Assembly (NCBI GenBank): GCA_019914945.1
Contig: CM034100.1
Location: forward strand, 13,899,096-13,963,095
Length of the DNA stretch: 64,000 bases
Reading direction: 5' to 3'
From: Typha latifolia
Lineage: Eukaryota; Streptophyta; Magnoliopsida; Poales; Typhaceae
Made by a program: the position numbers and the translations under genes. The notes beneath the pieces were generated by a model, which saw nothing but the letters and a program-made list of their open reading frames with translations, ran no database searches and was not told the DNA's origin. Each line of letters begins with the position of its first letter. Within the stretch, counting starts at the first letter, position 1. Positions 25,055 through 38,730 of the stretch are shown in pieces.

Positions 25055-26020
25055 ACATTTTCTATGTATTTGATCGTTTCTTTGGTGTGGTTTGGTGGCA
25101 AACACAAGGTAATAAGAGGGAAGAACTCATGTTACTGTCAAGTGAAATGGGTGTTAAAAGGTTCATCTTGAGTGTTTGCTATTGTTTCTTGTTGTGCCTG
25201 AACATCTATTTAATGATAATGTGAATTTAAAATAAAGGGAAATTGGACTCTTTCCCAGCTGTATAGTATGAAGCAAGGTAGGAGCAAGGCCGGTGAAGTG
25301 ACGAAACCTGGAACTTAGTTTGACCTCTTGACGTTTATCTCATGAAAAAGTTACACAAGGGTGGGTGGACAAGAGAAAGAGACGGCGAAAGATATGTAAA
25401 GACGATAAAAGGGTTTGACTCACTTTGCAATCTCCAAATAATATGATCCTTCAAATCTATCTAATCACTAAGATTTCGAGAGTTCTAAGCTCTCCTTTTG
25501 TTAAGACTAACTTATGAAGTACGATAAGTTTAGAGGCAGATAATTTTGTGCAACGACATCAAGCCTTCAAACTAAAATTGGCCTACATTGAAACTGCTCG
25601 CAATTCACAACTGCTGACTTTGGAGTTCTTTTTTTGAATTAAAACTTTCAAGTTAACAAATGGGAACAATAGGCATGAGGAATTTACAAGAAACAAAAGA
25701 AGGATAACCCATCAAGGTTCTTGCTCTGGTTGACGAGAGATCTCTTTGGGGAAACACAAGCAATAAAGTAACATAATTTCTGAGGAATGACTGGCACGAT
25801 TGCCAACATGCAAGGCTACAATAGTAGAAACACAGAAATCTTGCACCCCCTCGTACTTCTTCAGAGGTGCCACATCTCCCAATCTTTTGTAGGATTGTTG
25901 TAACACAACCATGGCACGTTCAATCTCAAAATCTCTGCATTCGTAACAAGGGGAAAAATGTGAGATACATGAAACATTAAGTGTGTGCATCAATTCCCCA
26001 AAATCAAAGTGAGGAAAATA
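25055..26020. other. Convergent intergenic region
   Basis: The glutaredoxin (+) and anthranilate phosphoribosyltransferase (-) genes end toward each other across about 970 bp. A 93-codon open frame on the minus strand (25712-25993) follows the transferase stop. I recognise no family in it and treat it as 3' UTR or spacer. Confidence 0.55.
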
Positions 26021-29000
26021 TCAAAATATACACACATTTGAAAGCTCTGCCCATGATTCTAGCGTCCTAATGGCCTTTCCGGATTGATGTGTCTGTTGAG
26101 CTACTGCCACACCTTCATGTAAACTGCTCACATGACCGCTTACCAGAAGAGCAGCTGCCGCATTTAGGATCTACATATTCAAAATATCTCGAGTCAATCA
26201 GCATACAAATTATGACCAAGATAATGTCTCTATTGATCTTGAGTTTCAGGTCTGCATCAGCCTTTTTTAGTAGTAGCATCAGTTATTAACATACAACACT
26301 GAGTAGTAAGTGGGCACGGAAGTTTCTGCTACTGTTGTTCAAATGACCACAAAAGATATTATTCGATTTACTAGAAAAATGTTTCTAATCGAACTATGAG
26401 ACCAAAAATGCAAAACTTGCATATACAGCTCAAATAACCAATGCTACACAAGACAAAAAGGGCAAAATTAAGTAAAGTTGATAGGGACTTAGGAAAAGGG
26501 CTACTTACAAGGGAGTCTGCAATAGGACCTTTCTCACCAGAAAGGACATCCCTCATAATTTTGGCATTAAAATCTGGACCTCCTCCTTTCAGGCTCTCGA
26601 GAGTGCAGCGAGGAATTCCAAACTCCACTGAAAGGACAACATTAGCAAACATTACTCACACCATTGGTCAGGAAAATCATGCCTGAAAAGTTCAGTGTAT
26701 ATAATATTTTTGAGCAACAAAAGGTAAGCCATTTTCTGTTATTTGACATGTTGAGAAAGGTTAGGTATATACGCGGGTCAAAATGCAATCTTTCAATCTT
26801 CCCAGGAGTAACATCCAAGAAATATCCGGGTCCTGGAGCAATTTCCGCAGTTTGTTAGCAATAATAAGAGTAAACTTTTGGGGAGTAAGAACAACATGCC
26901 TAGTACCAATCCTTCAAACTTATGAAGATGCTAGCATACCAAGTGGGCTTATTTCATCCAGTCCCTTGGAATGAACTACTAATGCTCTTTTTGTCCCAAA
27001 TCGTTGCAGTGCTTTAGCCATCTTCATGACCTATCCAAGCATAGTTTCAAGATATGTCACTTCTGATGATCTCATCTATCAGGATAACATGTAGCATAAA
27101 AGTATAAAGTGAATAAACATACTAACAATTGATAGAAAAGACCATGATGGCATGGCATATGTAAATCATCATCCATTAACAATTTAAACAGCTCATATTC
27201 CATTCAAAGAGAAAGATCTGTAAAATTGACTTAATACTAATTAGAGTGAGGTACGCTAGCAAGATCTGTTCTATGCCCCTACAATCATCCTCGTAAAACA
27301 CCTGCATATTTTTCTCTTCAACAATAAAAGAAATCACCCCTCAAAAATAATTATGCTAATAAAACGCATAAGAGGTAATGTGAACAGCTAAATATTGTAA
27401 ATATGCATTGGTTAACCACTATAAAAAGAAACTTACTATGTCTTCATTGTAAACGCCAACAACAGCAAAAGGTACTCTTGCTGGATTGAGCATAGGACCT
27501 AGAATATTAAACACTGTCTTTACTTTAAGCTTTTTCCTCACTGGACGAACAATTTTCATTGCTGGGTGATAATTTGGAGCCATCATGAATCCTATGCATG
27601 TCTCCTCCACACACATTTTCACCTCCTTATGCCATGAAAATAAGATTACAACAAAGTTAATCCATGAAGACAAGCCATGAAATTTGTTGAATCTGAGTTA
27701 CTGATGAGTACAGTTCAACAAAAATAGAAAAAAATACTTGATTAAACGTGCATTTTCCCAAGAAGCAATACAGTAAGCAGAGAAAACTCAAAAAGATAAT
27801 AACTAATGCAAATTAAAGCTTGTCATGTTCTATGAATCACATCAATTAGAGTAGAAATAGGTTCCATTCCCATATAGTAATAGCTCTACATATTAACTCA
27901 AGAGAAAAAAATAAAAGATAAGAAAAATGAATTATTTTAACCTTTCAGAAGCCTACTTAAGAGTGCATATATCTTTCCACACAATCAAATCCAATAGTTG
28001 AGCCATCAAAGTGACGACAAGGGTCAAGGTTTCAGCATCTACAGAATATATACCAGAGAAATCTAAACCTAAACGTTTCAACTGACTCTTTCATTGTTTT
28101 ACTGTTGTCCCAGCTTCCTAATAACAAAAGTCCTCCTCCTTTAATGAATTTTCAACCTTTCTCATATTTTCAGTGGCTGATCTTACACATTTACGAACAA
28201 AACCCTTATTTTAGGATTATTTGTCAAACACCAGCATGCAAAACTTTACATTTGACTTATTGTTATAGTTATTGCCTAATCCCTTTAATCCATGCTTGCT
28301 GAACAATTATCTACTTTTCTTTTGGATTTGTGTTTTCAAATGATACCTTGTATTTCTTTGCATTAGGCATTCATATTGTGCATGACAAGCATATTGGAAG
28401 GTGACCAAATGCAGTCACTAAGGAGTACCTTAAATGCAATCATGTAAAATGTTGATGAAATCATTGAAATAAAAACTGGAGTATGCATGAGATATTGAAT
28501 CGATGGACAACTACCTAAAGTTGCCAAAGGGTCATCACTCGAATGGTACATCCAAAGAGCAGTTCACTAGAGGTGGATTAATTGATCGCAGTTCACTAGA
28601 GGTGGATTAATCTAACTGCATGTAAAAGATCTTAGTGGATTAATTGGGAATTTCGGTAAGTACTTCTTTTAACAAAATATTTTCCCTCTTCTTCTGATAT
28701 GTTACTTTCTTGTTCTCATTCCTCTCTGTTTGATGCTCCACTTTTCCAAGCTTCATCTTAGTTCTATTTATCAATTTTGTTGTCAAAGTAGGAAATACTT
28801 CATTGTTTCCTTCACTTTTACTATATTGATGTCAACTGGAAGAATTTCTACTCATTCATTTCCTACCAAAGCCACAAAAGTTGACTATTCAAAATGAATA
28901 AACTTTTGTATAATGAACTCCATAGAGACCGAAAAGGGGCGTTTTAATCATGAATACAATTCGATCGATTATCACACTGTGAAATAAGCAATCATCATTG

Positions 29001-29903
29001 ACAGAAAGAAAACGGAAAGGGGGGGAAAAACTACCTCAGGACCCAAATTGATGTTGATCCCTAATGCTTCCAGCACATCAGCACTTCCGCAGGCAGAGGA
29101 ACTCGAACGATTCCCTTGCTGCAAGCCACCACAAAGCATCACGAGACTCTAATACAATTTCCACCATTCTCCAAACAAGCAAAAGACTTCACCTTTGCAA
29201 CTCTCGCGCCGGCAGCAGCGGCCAGGACGCAAGCACCGGTGGAGATGTTCACGGTGTCCGCCCCATCGCCGCCGGTGCCCACTATGTCGACCGCGTTCTC
29301 CAGGCCGTGCACCTTCGTGCACCGATTGATCATTGCCCGCGCCAATCCAACAATCTACATAAATGGAGTTAAAAAAACACACACACACACACAAAAAGTT
29401 CTCCTAAACCGCATAGATCACCAAAGAGCACTAATTAGTTTACCCACCTCTTCGTAGGTCTCTCCTTTGGCTCTGAGGAGGACGAGGAAGGCGCTGATGA
29501 GCGCTTCATTCTCCTCCCGGAGGAGTAGATCCAGAGACGCCTCCGCCTCCTCCTCCGACAGATCCACTCCATCGATCAAACTCTCGATCAGCTATTCTCG
29601 GAAGGTAATAAATACTTGAGATCCGAATCTTGAGAAACACACACACACACACACACACACACCAAATAAGAAAAAGAAAAGGAAAAATCAAGAATCAATC
29701 ACCTCCTTTATCGATGTCGGCGTCGACGTCTTCACGAGCGGAGTCGCGGTCGACAAAGTGGAGACGACGGAGGGAATCGAGCAAAAGTGGGGGCGTCTTT
29801 TAGAGGGGAAAGCCGAGGAGACAATACTTGGAGCTCGAGTACCGGGTTTCGGATTCCACGAGGTCAACGAGAAGATTCGCCGTGCCGCTACCGTCGCCTC
29901 CAT
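26021..29903 (-). CDS. PAT1: Anthranilate phosphoribosyltransferase, chloroplastic
   Basis: Nine exons: 29703-29903, 29448-29591, 29193-29354, 29035-29118, 27437-27625, 26940-27030, 26773-26832, 26509-26627, 26021-26170. All phases agree and give 399 residues. The enzyme joins anthranilate to PRPP, the second step of tryptophan synthesis, in the plastid. The first 60 or so residues are rich in Ser, Thr, Arg and Pro, as in a transit peptide. Family signatures are [16 protein letters not shown] (PRPP/anthranilate site), [33 protein letters not shown] and DEISPLG. Exon 5 has two acceptors 3 nt apart; I chose the outer one, which keeps family spacing. Intron 4 (about 1.4 kb) holds a 29-bp tandem duplication. 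The C-terminus (SNVCIF) could vary if a donor at GTGTGT is used. Confidence 0.93.
28559..28617. repeat. 29-bp tandem duplication
   Basis: In intron 4 of the anthranilate phosphoribosyltransferase gene, gcagttcactagaggtggat occurs at 28559 and again at 28588. Confidence 0.85.
29635..29662. repeat. (AC)n microsatellite
   Basis: A CA/AC run of about 28 bp in intron 1 of the anthranilate phosphoribosyltransferase gene. A shorter one lies near 29378-29392. Confidence 0.9.
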
Positions 29904-32625
29904 AGCGTCTTACTTCTTCGTCTTTCGCACTCGATTCTTTCCTCTCCTTCTTATTCTCCCCCTCTGCAAGGAGATAGAAGGGGGAGAAGAGGATAGAAAT
30001 ATAGACGGAGGAAATCTTTCGTTTTCCATATTGGAAGCAGAGGAAACGCTTGCTTCCGTTTGGCTCTACGTGCCGGAGAGAGAGAGAGAGACGAGTGCGG
30101 GGCCCGCCCCGTTAGGGTTGCAAAGTTTGGAAATGAGTGTGTATTTTTTGTTTTTAATGTGTGTCAGACTGACAGGTGGCCTTCCGTGGATCCGCTGCAT
30201 TCGATCTCCCCCGCGATGCGCTGGAAAATCAATTAATAACCACACGGGAGTTTTTATCGGAATATTTTTAAATAAATATTTTCCATTATTTTTTATGAAG
30301 AAGGATTTTTATGTATCATAAAAATAATTTAATTTATGTGATTCTCTCCTACTGTCAAAACTACTACCAGTATTCTCCGCATACCTCTAACTTGCAACAA
30401 ACTTTTGCTTTATAATCGATAAACCAACTTAATTATTAAGTTGTAAATGTCTTTTTATAGATTTTAATAGGCTTTTCTACTTGAGCTCCACTCTATAAAA
30501 TAAATATTTAAATATTTCAAAAGACAAATACATTAAAACGAGTGAATTCACCGACCTACTCTTGTAGAGTTAATAGTTACCCTTTCCCTACGACTAAGGA
30601 TATGATTGACTCTAATCCCAAACAATTATTATGGAGAAACTATGTGGTGATTTGATGGCATGATGATTTAGCTCAAGGATTCGATTCGACTGATGACTCC
30701 ATAGTGCGATTGGCTTAAAAGAGCAGTTCAGCAAAGCGACGGTTTGAAGCAATGTCTTAGCACTTATTTTATTTATCATCTAATGAAATAAATTTGAAAG
30801 AAGTGGAAAAACTCACCAACAAACGCTAAGGAAAAAATCCTCTAAGAGTGAGAGGAGAAAAAGTATATTTTAACTCTTGATAACCCCCATCTTGTTTATT
30901 TATGATATCATAATCCATTTAAAACTCAAATAATTTATATATCACACGAATAATCCATTCGTAATTCTTTCGTAACGCCAACAAATTTATTTATGGTCTG
31001 AAAATTATATCTAAATATAAATAATATGTATAATCCAATTTCTCATTTATTGTGTTCGTATTTAATATTCTAATATGTTCAATAAATAACTCATATTTGT
31101 ATTAATCTAAACTTAATTCGTTCCTACTCGATTAAACTTAATATTCTAACATGTTTTTAAGACATTAAAATGACTTTTGGCAAAGTCATTACCGTACGTG
31201 GAAGATATGAAATATGTGGACTTTCTAAGCAGCCAAGTTGAATCCCAGATTTGGCTTCCATAAAGTTAGCTGAGATTTTGACCGATTAATTTTTTAATCT
31301 ATTATAATTTTTGCCGATTACGATTCTTAATTAAGAAATCACCGCACCACAATGTTAAAAAAACTATTAAGAAAAGTGATTAGTAAATCACCCTCCTAAC
31401 AAGTGATTCATAAATTACTCTATGAGAAAATGATTCTTCCCATACCAGCCTAGCAAGTCCCTCTAATAGTTTTCAAGGTATTGATTTAAGGAACTTTTAT
31501 AAATCACATCTAATATTTTATCTATTTTATTATTCACACTTTGTTTTTAACTCCTTATTTTTTTTCTTATAATTTTTATTTAACATCCTCGCTTAATTTA
31601 GACGGTACTAAAAAAAAATCTCGTTATGATATACAAAATAATGTATAAATATCTAAATTATATTGTCTCTTTCATCCTTGTTTTCACTTCCCAAAAAAGA
31701 AAAAGAAGAAGGAGAGGAGGAGGAGCCGGAGGGAAAGATGAGAAAATGTGGTGGTAGCGCCGTAAAAAAGGTAGGTGGAGAAGATGGTGGAGGAATATAG
31801 AAAATAAAAGAGAATTGTGGAAATATTTTAGTAACTTAGTCGACATTAGTTAGTTAAAATAACATCAGGATGTTAAATAATAATTATAGAAAAAAAATAA
31901 GATGTCAGATTATAAAATCCTCAAATACGGAGTGTAAATCATAAAATAGGTAAAATATAGGGTGTGATTTATAAAAATCTCTTATTTTAATAATTAATTC
32001 GCTAAGAATCTTTGTTTAAGATAATTATTTATTAAGCTAATAAAAATTACAGTAATATTAACTCGAACAACACCGTACTACATAAATTATTTTTCTTTTG
32101 TAGCAGTAATTTGATTTTTTTTAAAAAAATTGACTAAGTTTTTGATATGCCAAATAATTCATACACTGTGCTGCGAATGGGATGGCATTTAATAAGACTA
32201 ATAAAAAAAAATGCCTCTGGATTATCTTTATTTAGTCATTCACGCATGCATCATAATTTTATTTATACAACATCAAAGAGAGCGGCAAGGAAGGTTTATT
32301 TGGTTTAGAATTAGATCAAGCATGATTCAATACATTCTAAGAGTAGCATAATAATTCGACTTTTAAATAAATTTAAGTTTAATTTAATCAAGTTCATATC
32401 ATAAATAAAATAATTTATTTAATCTAATTAGTAAATGGGTCGTGTTCTTAGTAGAAGACTTTATTGAGTTTGACAAAATTTTAAATAATATTAGCATGGT
32501 GATGGGAAGATCAAAAACACAGATGTAGAGGCTTCACATGAATGGCTAAGTTGACTAAATATATATATATATTCTAGTAAAAAATCTAAGGTTTCTCTTT
32601 TAAGAAGTCAAATAGTTGGCCCAAT

Positions 32626-32778
32626 TAACAAGTGGGAGACTTTAAAATTAAAAGCAAAAAAAAAAAAAGTTTAACAAGTGGGAGACTTATAAAATAAAAA
32701 CAAAAAAAAAAAAGTTTAACAAGTGGGAGACTTATAAAATAAAAACAAAAAATAAAATAAAAAAAATTAATAAGTGGG
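32626..32778. repeat. Tandem repeat, unit about 46 bp
   Basis: Three full copies begin taacaagtgggagact near 32626, 32672 and 32717. Each ends in a long A run followed by gttt. A degenerate fourth copy (taataagtggg) starts near 32768. Confidence 0.85.
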
Positions 32779-35492
32779 TCTCAAGGGAGGCAACCTGGAG
32801 AAATATTTCAAGTAAATTATCATTTTCTTTTGTTTATAATAAATATTTGTCAAATATCAAGCAGGAACTTTGTAGCAGATCCTACCAATCTAAATTATAA
32901 ATTTCTTTTTTTATATAAATATTAAGATTAATACTTATAATTTTTAAGTGATTTATACTAAAAATATTATGCATTTTTATTTCTGTAGGGTTAGACCCGT
33001 TTTATTTTTTCCCATTTTTTCTAGTTTATCTTTTAAATCTGGTCACGAAGAGATGCATTAATACAATCCGGTTGTTTATACAAATATTTTACCTTTGTCT
33101 AGGAAAGAGGCAGATAGTAAATATAACATTATGAAACAAAAAAAATATATAATTGTTCATTATATAAGAAAACTATACAATTTATAAAAATATAATTGTT
33201 TGTTAATTGTGAATCTCGTAATAAAATTGTGAAACAGAAAATAATTAAATTAAAATCTCACTTGTAAGGAAAAACCAAAAGAGACCTAAGTGATAAAAAT
33301 TAAAATCGTATCCACAATATCTTTTAGTATATATATAATTAAATTTGTCGTGAACTGATAATTATTTCCGCACCTACTACGTTTTTATTTAATTCACTAA
33401 TAAGTATCTCTTTTACACCAACCAACCTAACTCCACCTAAACATTCATGCTCACTAATTTCATCCCATCAACATCTAATTAAATTAACATGTCTTTTAAG
33501 TCTGGACCAGAAAAAGGATCATCATGAATGATCACATTGTCACTGTATGATAGGAGATCTCATTTTCATATTTTCAAAAGTAAAATAGTACTAAAGCAGT
33601 AAGAACTTATAAAGCTCAGGTTGTATCTGAGAATATTGAGACAGTTCAAATTATAATAGAATGAACTATGAGCACCATTGGGAGAGAGGGATGTCATGTA
33701 TGTTTAAGTGAAAGAGTCTGCCATAAATCTTAGAATACAATCTCCCTAAACCTCACCCTTATTTACATAGGCATTCTATATTTTATTTTATATATGTATA
33801 TAATATTTTAAACTAAGAAAAATATTCACGTAAACTCCTTAATTTAAGAAATCTATGTGGTAAAAAAATTCTTATAGCCTACGTGGTAAAATAAAATTAG
33901 AGAATATATGTGAAAAATGGTGGGGTTCAAAAAAGAGAGTCAAATGTAATTAATTCAAATATAAACTCTTTTTTTCAATGCAGAATTAAGCCTTCATATT
34001 TGAGGGACTTTCAGATGATAAAAACTAATTATTAATCTTGAAGCTATCCGGTTAGTTAAAAAAGCTAGCACCGAGAAGAGAAAACAATAGAAAATCCTTA
34101 AAAAGATTAATTTATTAGAGGATAACAAATTTTTTTTGGTGAATTTCAAATTACTCCTAAGTGGTTATCCATAGAATTAAATACACCATTTAACTTTTAT
34201 TTATATCACCTTTTTTTTTATGGTTTGAATTAATATAAAATCGTCAACTTTTTCATCCAAACTTATCAAAGGAAATATAAATTATCATAGTACTTCTCAT
34301 ATTATGTTAATAACTCAATTATTTAAGAATAAAGATAAATCTTCTCTCTATATTTTTAAGATGATTAAAAATCGTCATGATCGTATATTTAAAAGGAGGT
34401 ATATTGCGATAGGTAAATAATAGCTAATATTTAATATTTATTGTCTTAGATAAAAGAAAGTATATTCTGTTTTAAATTTAAAGAAACCATTATGGTTGAA
34501 AATTCTCCTTTAATATATATAGTAAATATTCTTTTGTACTTTTTTTAAAGTTTGAATAGAAATTTAAACTATTTCATACTAATTTAAATCCAACCAAGCC
34601 TATATGTTCATTTAAATTAATCCAAACTTTCCAATGAATTCAAACCAACCTTGACTCATTTCATAAATGTATCTAACCATTCAATTGGTGATTATAGTAT
34701 CACAGGTCACATTCTCCCCAAGAAAAATATGGCCAGGTAGCTAGAAAGTAATTAGTCGACCATCCTCTCGTAATCCTTCTAGATTTCCATTCTAATGTGT
34801 CAACTAATGAAAGCAGCTACACAGACAATGTTCTTAGTGCTTCTTTTTTTTTGGGGGGGTAGAAAATGTTGATAGTTTTTGTTTTCTTTTGTAGAAAACG
34901 TTGATAAAAGAAGTAGATCTTGTCTCCCAGAAAAATTGGAACTGTGTTATTATTTATTTTTTTCAAACATTCTATCTAAACGAGAGAAAATATATCTCTA
35001 TGCTAAATTTCTCTCCTCTTCTCCTCTCGGAATCAATTTATTCTAGATGTTTGAATAAGCCCTATAGAATGGGAATCTTTACGGCTTAACTAGTCTTCCT
35101 CTAAATTTGGATGTTCATATTAATAGATGAGCAGTACTGTGGGTATTTTATAACGCCCTTCCAGATTGGTGTGTATATATGTATATTACTAGGAAGATAA
35201 TGACAAATAAATAATAATTAGGCTAATCCTAACATGGCTTATATCTCCTTCACCACGACAAAAGGAAAATATAAATGTCCAAAATCATTTTATATCCTAG
35301 TGGTTTGAGAAATACGTCTCCATGAGGTGGGGAGTTTTGACTTCCCTCAAGGGTTGTTTTATAGCTTAATTGAGATTTAGAATACCTCAAAAAGACAAGG
35401 GATTACTGAAAACTCCACATGACCGCACATAGGATAGAAAAAAAACACCTCTAGGAGAGAAAAAAAAACAATCAACACAATCAGCAAGTCAA

Positions 35493-35493
<1 letters not shown>

Positions 35494-35557
<64 letters not shown>
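35494..35557. repeat. (GA)n microsatellite
   Basis: An uninterrupted GA run of about 64 bp in the gene-poor region. Confidence 0.95.
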
Positions 35558-35558
<1 letters not shown>

Positions 35559-36078
35559 AATCATGATCTTCTTGAGAACTGGTAGTCAAACCACAAAGGA
35601 AATAGCAAACCTGCGTTAGGCAAACAAATGCTCTGTTATGATAAAGAACTTGTTTCAGAAAGATGAGCGATATGTTTATCCCACGTATGATTATTTTCTG
35701 GTTGATATAAATGTACTGTTGAAATATAAGATATAAAAATTAATATTTTTGATAGAATAGCCGGTAGTTATAGTATTAGAAATTTAGAATCAGAGTCATG
35801 AGTCTAAATCCTACCACACTCATAAAAACTATCCATCTATTTAAATTAAGTTCTATTCTTGAGCCCATTAAAATGTTTTAACTCTGAAATGAAAAAAATA
35901 GTGTTAAACTATAAAATATAAAAGCCACTGTTTTTAAAGAATTAAAATTTCCGAGTAGTATGTGAGATAATTCGTACCTTAATTTTTAGTCCATTATTTT
36001 GGTTATTAATTTCATAGGGGAGAAAAAGAGAGAGAGAAAAAAGAAAAGAAAAGAAAGAGGAGTTGCTTAAAAACTTAC

Positions 36079-37844
36079 CCCATGCTAGCGTTGCCATGAG
36101 TGATCTCGACTTGATCACCGGAGCAAACGAGCTAACTGCGCCAAAGCCAAGACGAAAGAAACAGTTAGTCATAGTTCTAAAATCTTGAATGGCATCGAAA
36201 AAAAGAGGATGGAAAGTTGGATCCAGAGGTTCTATTCATTGTGACATCAAAGATTCATCTGGGAATTGGGTTCTTCAAAGCATTGCTAATGCATGCAGAA
36301 TGAATGCATTGGTGTATCAAAAGGAAGCGTTTACGTTTACGTACATTTAGAGTCACAGTTGGAAGTGGAGTTCCAGTCCCCACAGAGGCAGAGATCGGCG
36401 CCGCTGCCGCTGTCGTGGCCGCACACGCCGCCGGTGGCCTGACACGCCCCGCAGAAGCCCTTGTTATCCATCGGCAACGAGTAGGCGAGGCGAATGCCGT
36501 AAGCCCACGCCCCCGGCCCCGGCGGCCGCACCGGAGCGAGGCTGTATGCACTGCTGTACCCCTCGCATCCTAAGTGGCTCATGTTGATCTCCCGGATCGC
36601 CGCGAACTCCACCGCGCAGCATTCCGGCGGGTTGGTCTTCTCGCCGTAGGCCGGGGAGCGGCGGCGGTCCCAGACGGGGCAGCGGTAGTAGTCCTCGCAG
36701 CCCATCCCGGAGATGTTGCGACAGGGCAGGTGCCTGTCCGGGAATCCCTGGTGTCAGAGTATACATTAGTAGAACTACTTTTCTTTGATAACAGCTTTTA
36801 GATTTTAGAGAAGATATCGAAATTAAACTAACTCGGCATCAGAATAGGAAGTCATGAGTTTGAATCTCGTCTAATTTTATCATTGTGATAACAACTTTAG
36901 CTTAAAAAGAAAGAGATTTTCTAATTACTTATGATTAATTTTCGACAGGTAGTTTTTCAAAGTGTATAGATTTAAATTGATAAAATACCCTTCTCCTAAA
37001 GTTAAAAGTTTAGGGTGTAAAATATCACTCTTTTTTTTTTCACATTATATTTAACTCTCTTGTAATATGATATCAGATTAACATTAGACAGTTTTTGAAC
37101 CATTTTAAACAATTTCTTAAAATTTAAGTTCTTAATTTTAATTGAAAGAACGGTATTCTTGAAAAAGATAAACATTTGGGTGCCTAATTATGATATTTAA
37201 AAATATATATAATAGCAATTACGATACAATTATGGAAAAAACTGTAAAAGAAAATAACTAATTAATTAATTAATACGGTATTAATTATCAAAGCACGAGT
37301 TCCTGAATTTAAATGTAAAACTGTTCCTGACTGACTGAGATAGAGAATTATATACGAATAAAACTACAGTCTCTAACTGCATAAGCTTTTATACCTGGAA
37401 CAGGGGAGAGTCAGCGCTGCATCCAAGCAGCATGAAGACGTTGTCGGGGTCGGGCTGGAGGTAGGGGACGCGCCACCGCTCGACGACGAAGCCATCATTG
37501 GCAACGGCATTGTGGGGCCGGCGGCGAAGGGCGTAGCAGTCGGACATGGCGGGGTCGTGGAGGGTGAGACCGCGGTAGGCGTAGTCGATGTCGAGGACGC
37601 GGTAGGAGCCGGAGGGGATGTGGAGCATCAACATACCGTTGATGCAGAAGAGCAGCTCGCGGAATCCGGCGTGGCCACAGCCGGCCTGGAGCCCGAAGGG
37701 GTAGTCCACCGTGATGTTGCCGCAGTAGGATCGGCACGTCAGGCTCCCGATGGGCAAGGCCGCGGCCGCAGCCGCCATGATCAAGAAGAAGAAGAAGAAG
37801 AGGAGATGTAATAGTTGCAAACCAGAAGGAAGTTGGAAGAGCAT
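36079..37844 (-). CDS. Secreted GUB_WAK-type cysteine-rich protein, no kinase domain seen; 3' end uncertain
   Basis: Exon 1 is 37395-37844 and exon 2 is 36341-36747. A short exon 3 at 36079-36131 is probable. The start (MLFQLPSG) precedes a Leu/Phe-rich signal peptide. The extracellular part opens CRSYCGNITVDYPFG and continues through GCGHAGFRELLFC and YRGLTLHDPAMSDC, the pattern of the galacturonan-binding domain of wall-associated kinases. Exon 2 adds C-rich blocks (CRNISGMGCEDYYRC, ECCAVEF, GFCGACQATGGVCG, CLCGDW). No kinase domain follows; the next gene downstream on this strand is far away. Exon 3 encodes a short SFAPVIKSRSLMATLAW segment, and reading on gives a hydrophobic stretch ending at 35942, which could be a membrane anchor or an intron. 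The two coding exons are far more GC-rich than their surroundings. Confidence 0.75.
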
Positions 37845-38730
37845 AGCTTCAACTGTAGCTGACTCAGCCGTGTGTAAGAAAGTGGAGAGACAGAGGAAAG
37901 GCATTGAAAAAAAAAAATTAAAAACCAATGGAGATATTGGAGAGGAACATATTCTTTGCTTGGTCGATGAGTTAAGTAATTTTTGCTTTCTCTTTTGCCA
38001 CCACATGCATGCAATAGAATGCGTCTCCTTTTCTTGGTCTTGGTGCATCGACAACACCTTTGCTTATATAAAAATTGAAGACAGAGCTTAAAGTAAAGCA
38101 AGAAATATCTTGAAACAAACTTACAATAAAGAGAAGAACGTAGGCTGGATTTTTAATAAAAGAATATAGAGTAAAGAGAAACGGTAGGTACGGCACGAGA
38201 ACTGGAGATTACAGCACTTGAGTCCGACTGCATTCTCGAGACCGCATTCAGCGTTTCCTCTTTGTATCCAGACCCTGCAATTGACTCCCAAGAACAGGAG
38301 AAAATAAATGTTTTTGAGTGATTGTTTGATACCTATATATTTATACGACGTAAGGAAAAAATTTCAAACCAGTTGAACTCAAGACGAAAGGGATATCAAA
38401 CTGCAAGGGGTTAGGATCTTAAATTTCAAAACAATAAAGACCCTGAGAGATACATACAGTATTTGATAGTAATAGAACATTCCTATGACAAAATTAAGTA
38501 TATAAATTTAGACAGGGCATTGATCCAGGCAAAACTTGTAATTGATGCTGCACCGGAAAGAAATCCTGAAAGATCAAAGGAACTCTGCCTATGCAAGTTC
38601 CACTTTGAAAAACCTCCTTATCTTCAAATTTAATTCGAATTTTTTTTTCTTCCTTCCATGAGCCGACAACAGTTTCTTCCTTCCATCAGCCAACAGATGG
38701 TACGAAAATATTGTAATTGGAATTTAAGTA
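37845..38730. other. Promoter/intergenic region
   Basis: Spacer between the GUB_WAK-like gene and the TIMMDC1 3' end, both on the minus strand. The open frame continues upstream of 37844 in the same phase to 38057, but that part has no signal-peptide character and I take it as 5' UTR. I see nothing else here. Confidence 0.5.

Larger units (their letters stand above)
29904..36078. other. Gene-poor AT-rich region
   Basis: The first 200 bp or so are the leader and promoter of the transferase gene and include a short GA run near 30078-30090. The remainder is AT-rich with no long open frame. I could name only a 46-bp tandem repeat and a GA microsatellite within it, both listed separately. The last 150 bp may hold the 3' end of the GUB_WAK-like gene. 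Confidence 0.6.

Noticed and set aside
25712..25993. 93-codon minus-strand open frame after the anthranilate phosphoribosyltransferase stop
   Set aside because: No family recognised. It is not in frame through a convincing splice from the last exon and is more likely 3' UTR or spacer.
35377..35589. Leu-Ser repeat open frame
   Set aside because: Translation of a GA microsatellite.
37845..38057. N-terminal extension of the GUB_WAK-like protein
   Set aside because: The upstream residues are charged and would bury the signal peptide; the Met at 37844 gives a normal secreted start.
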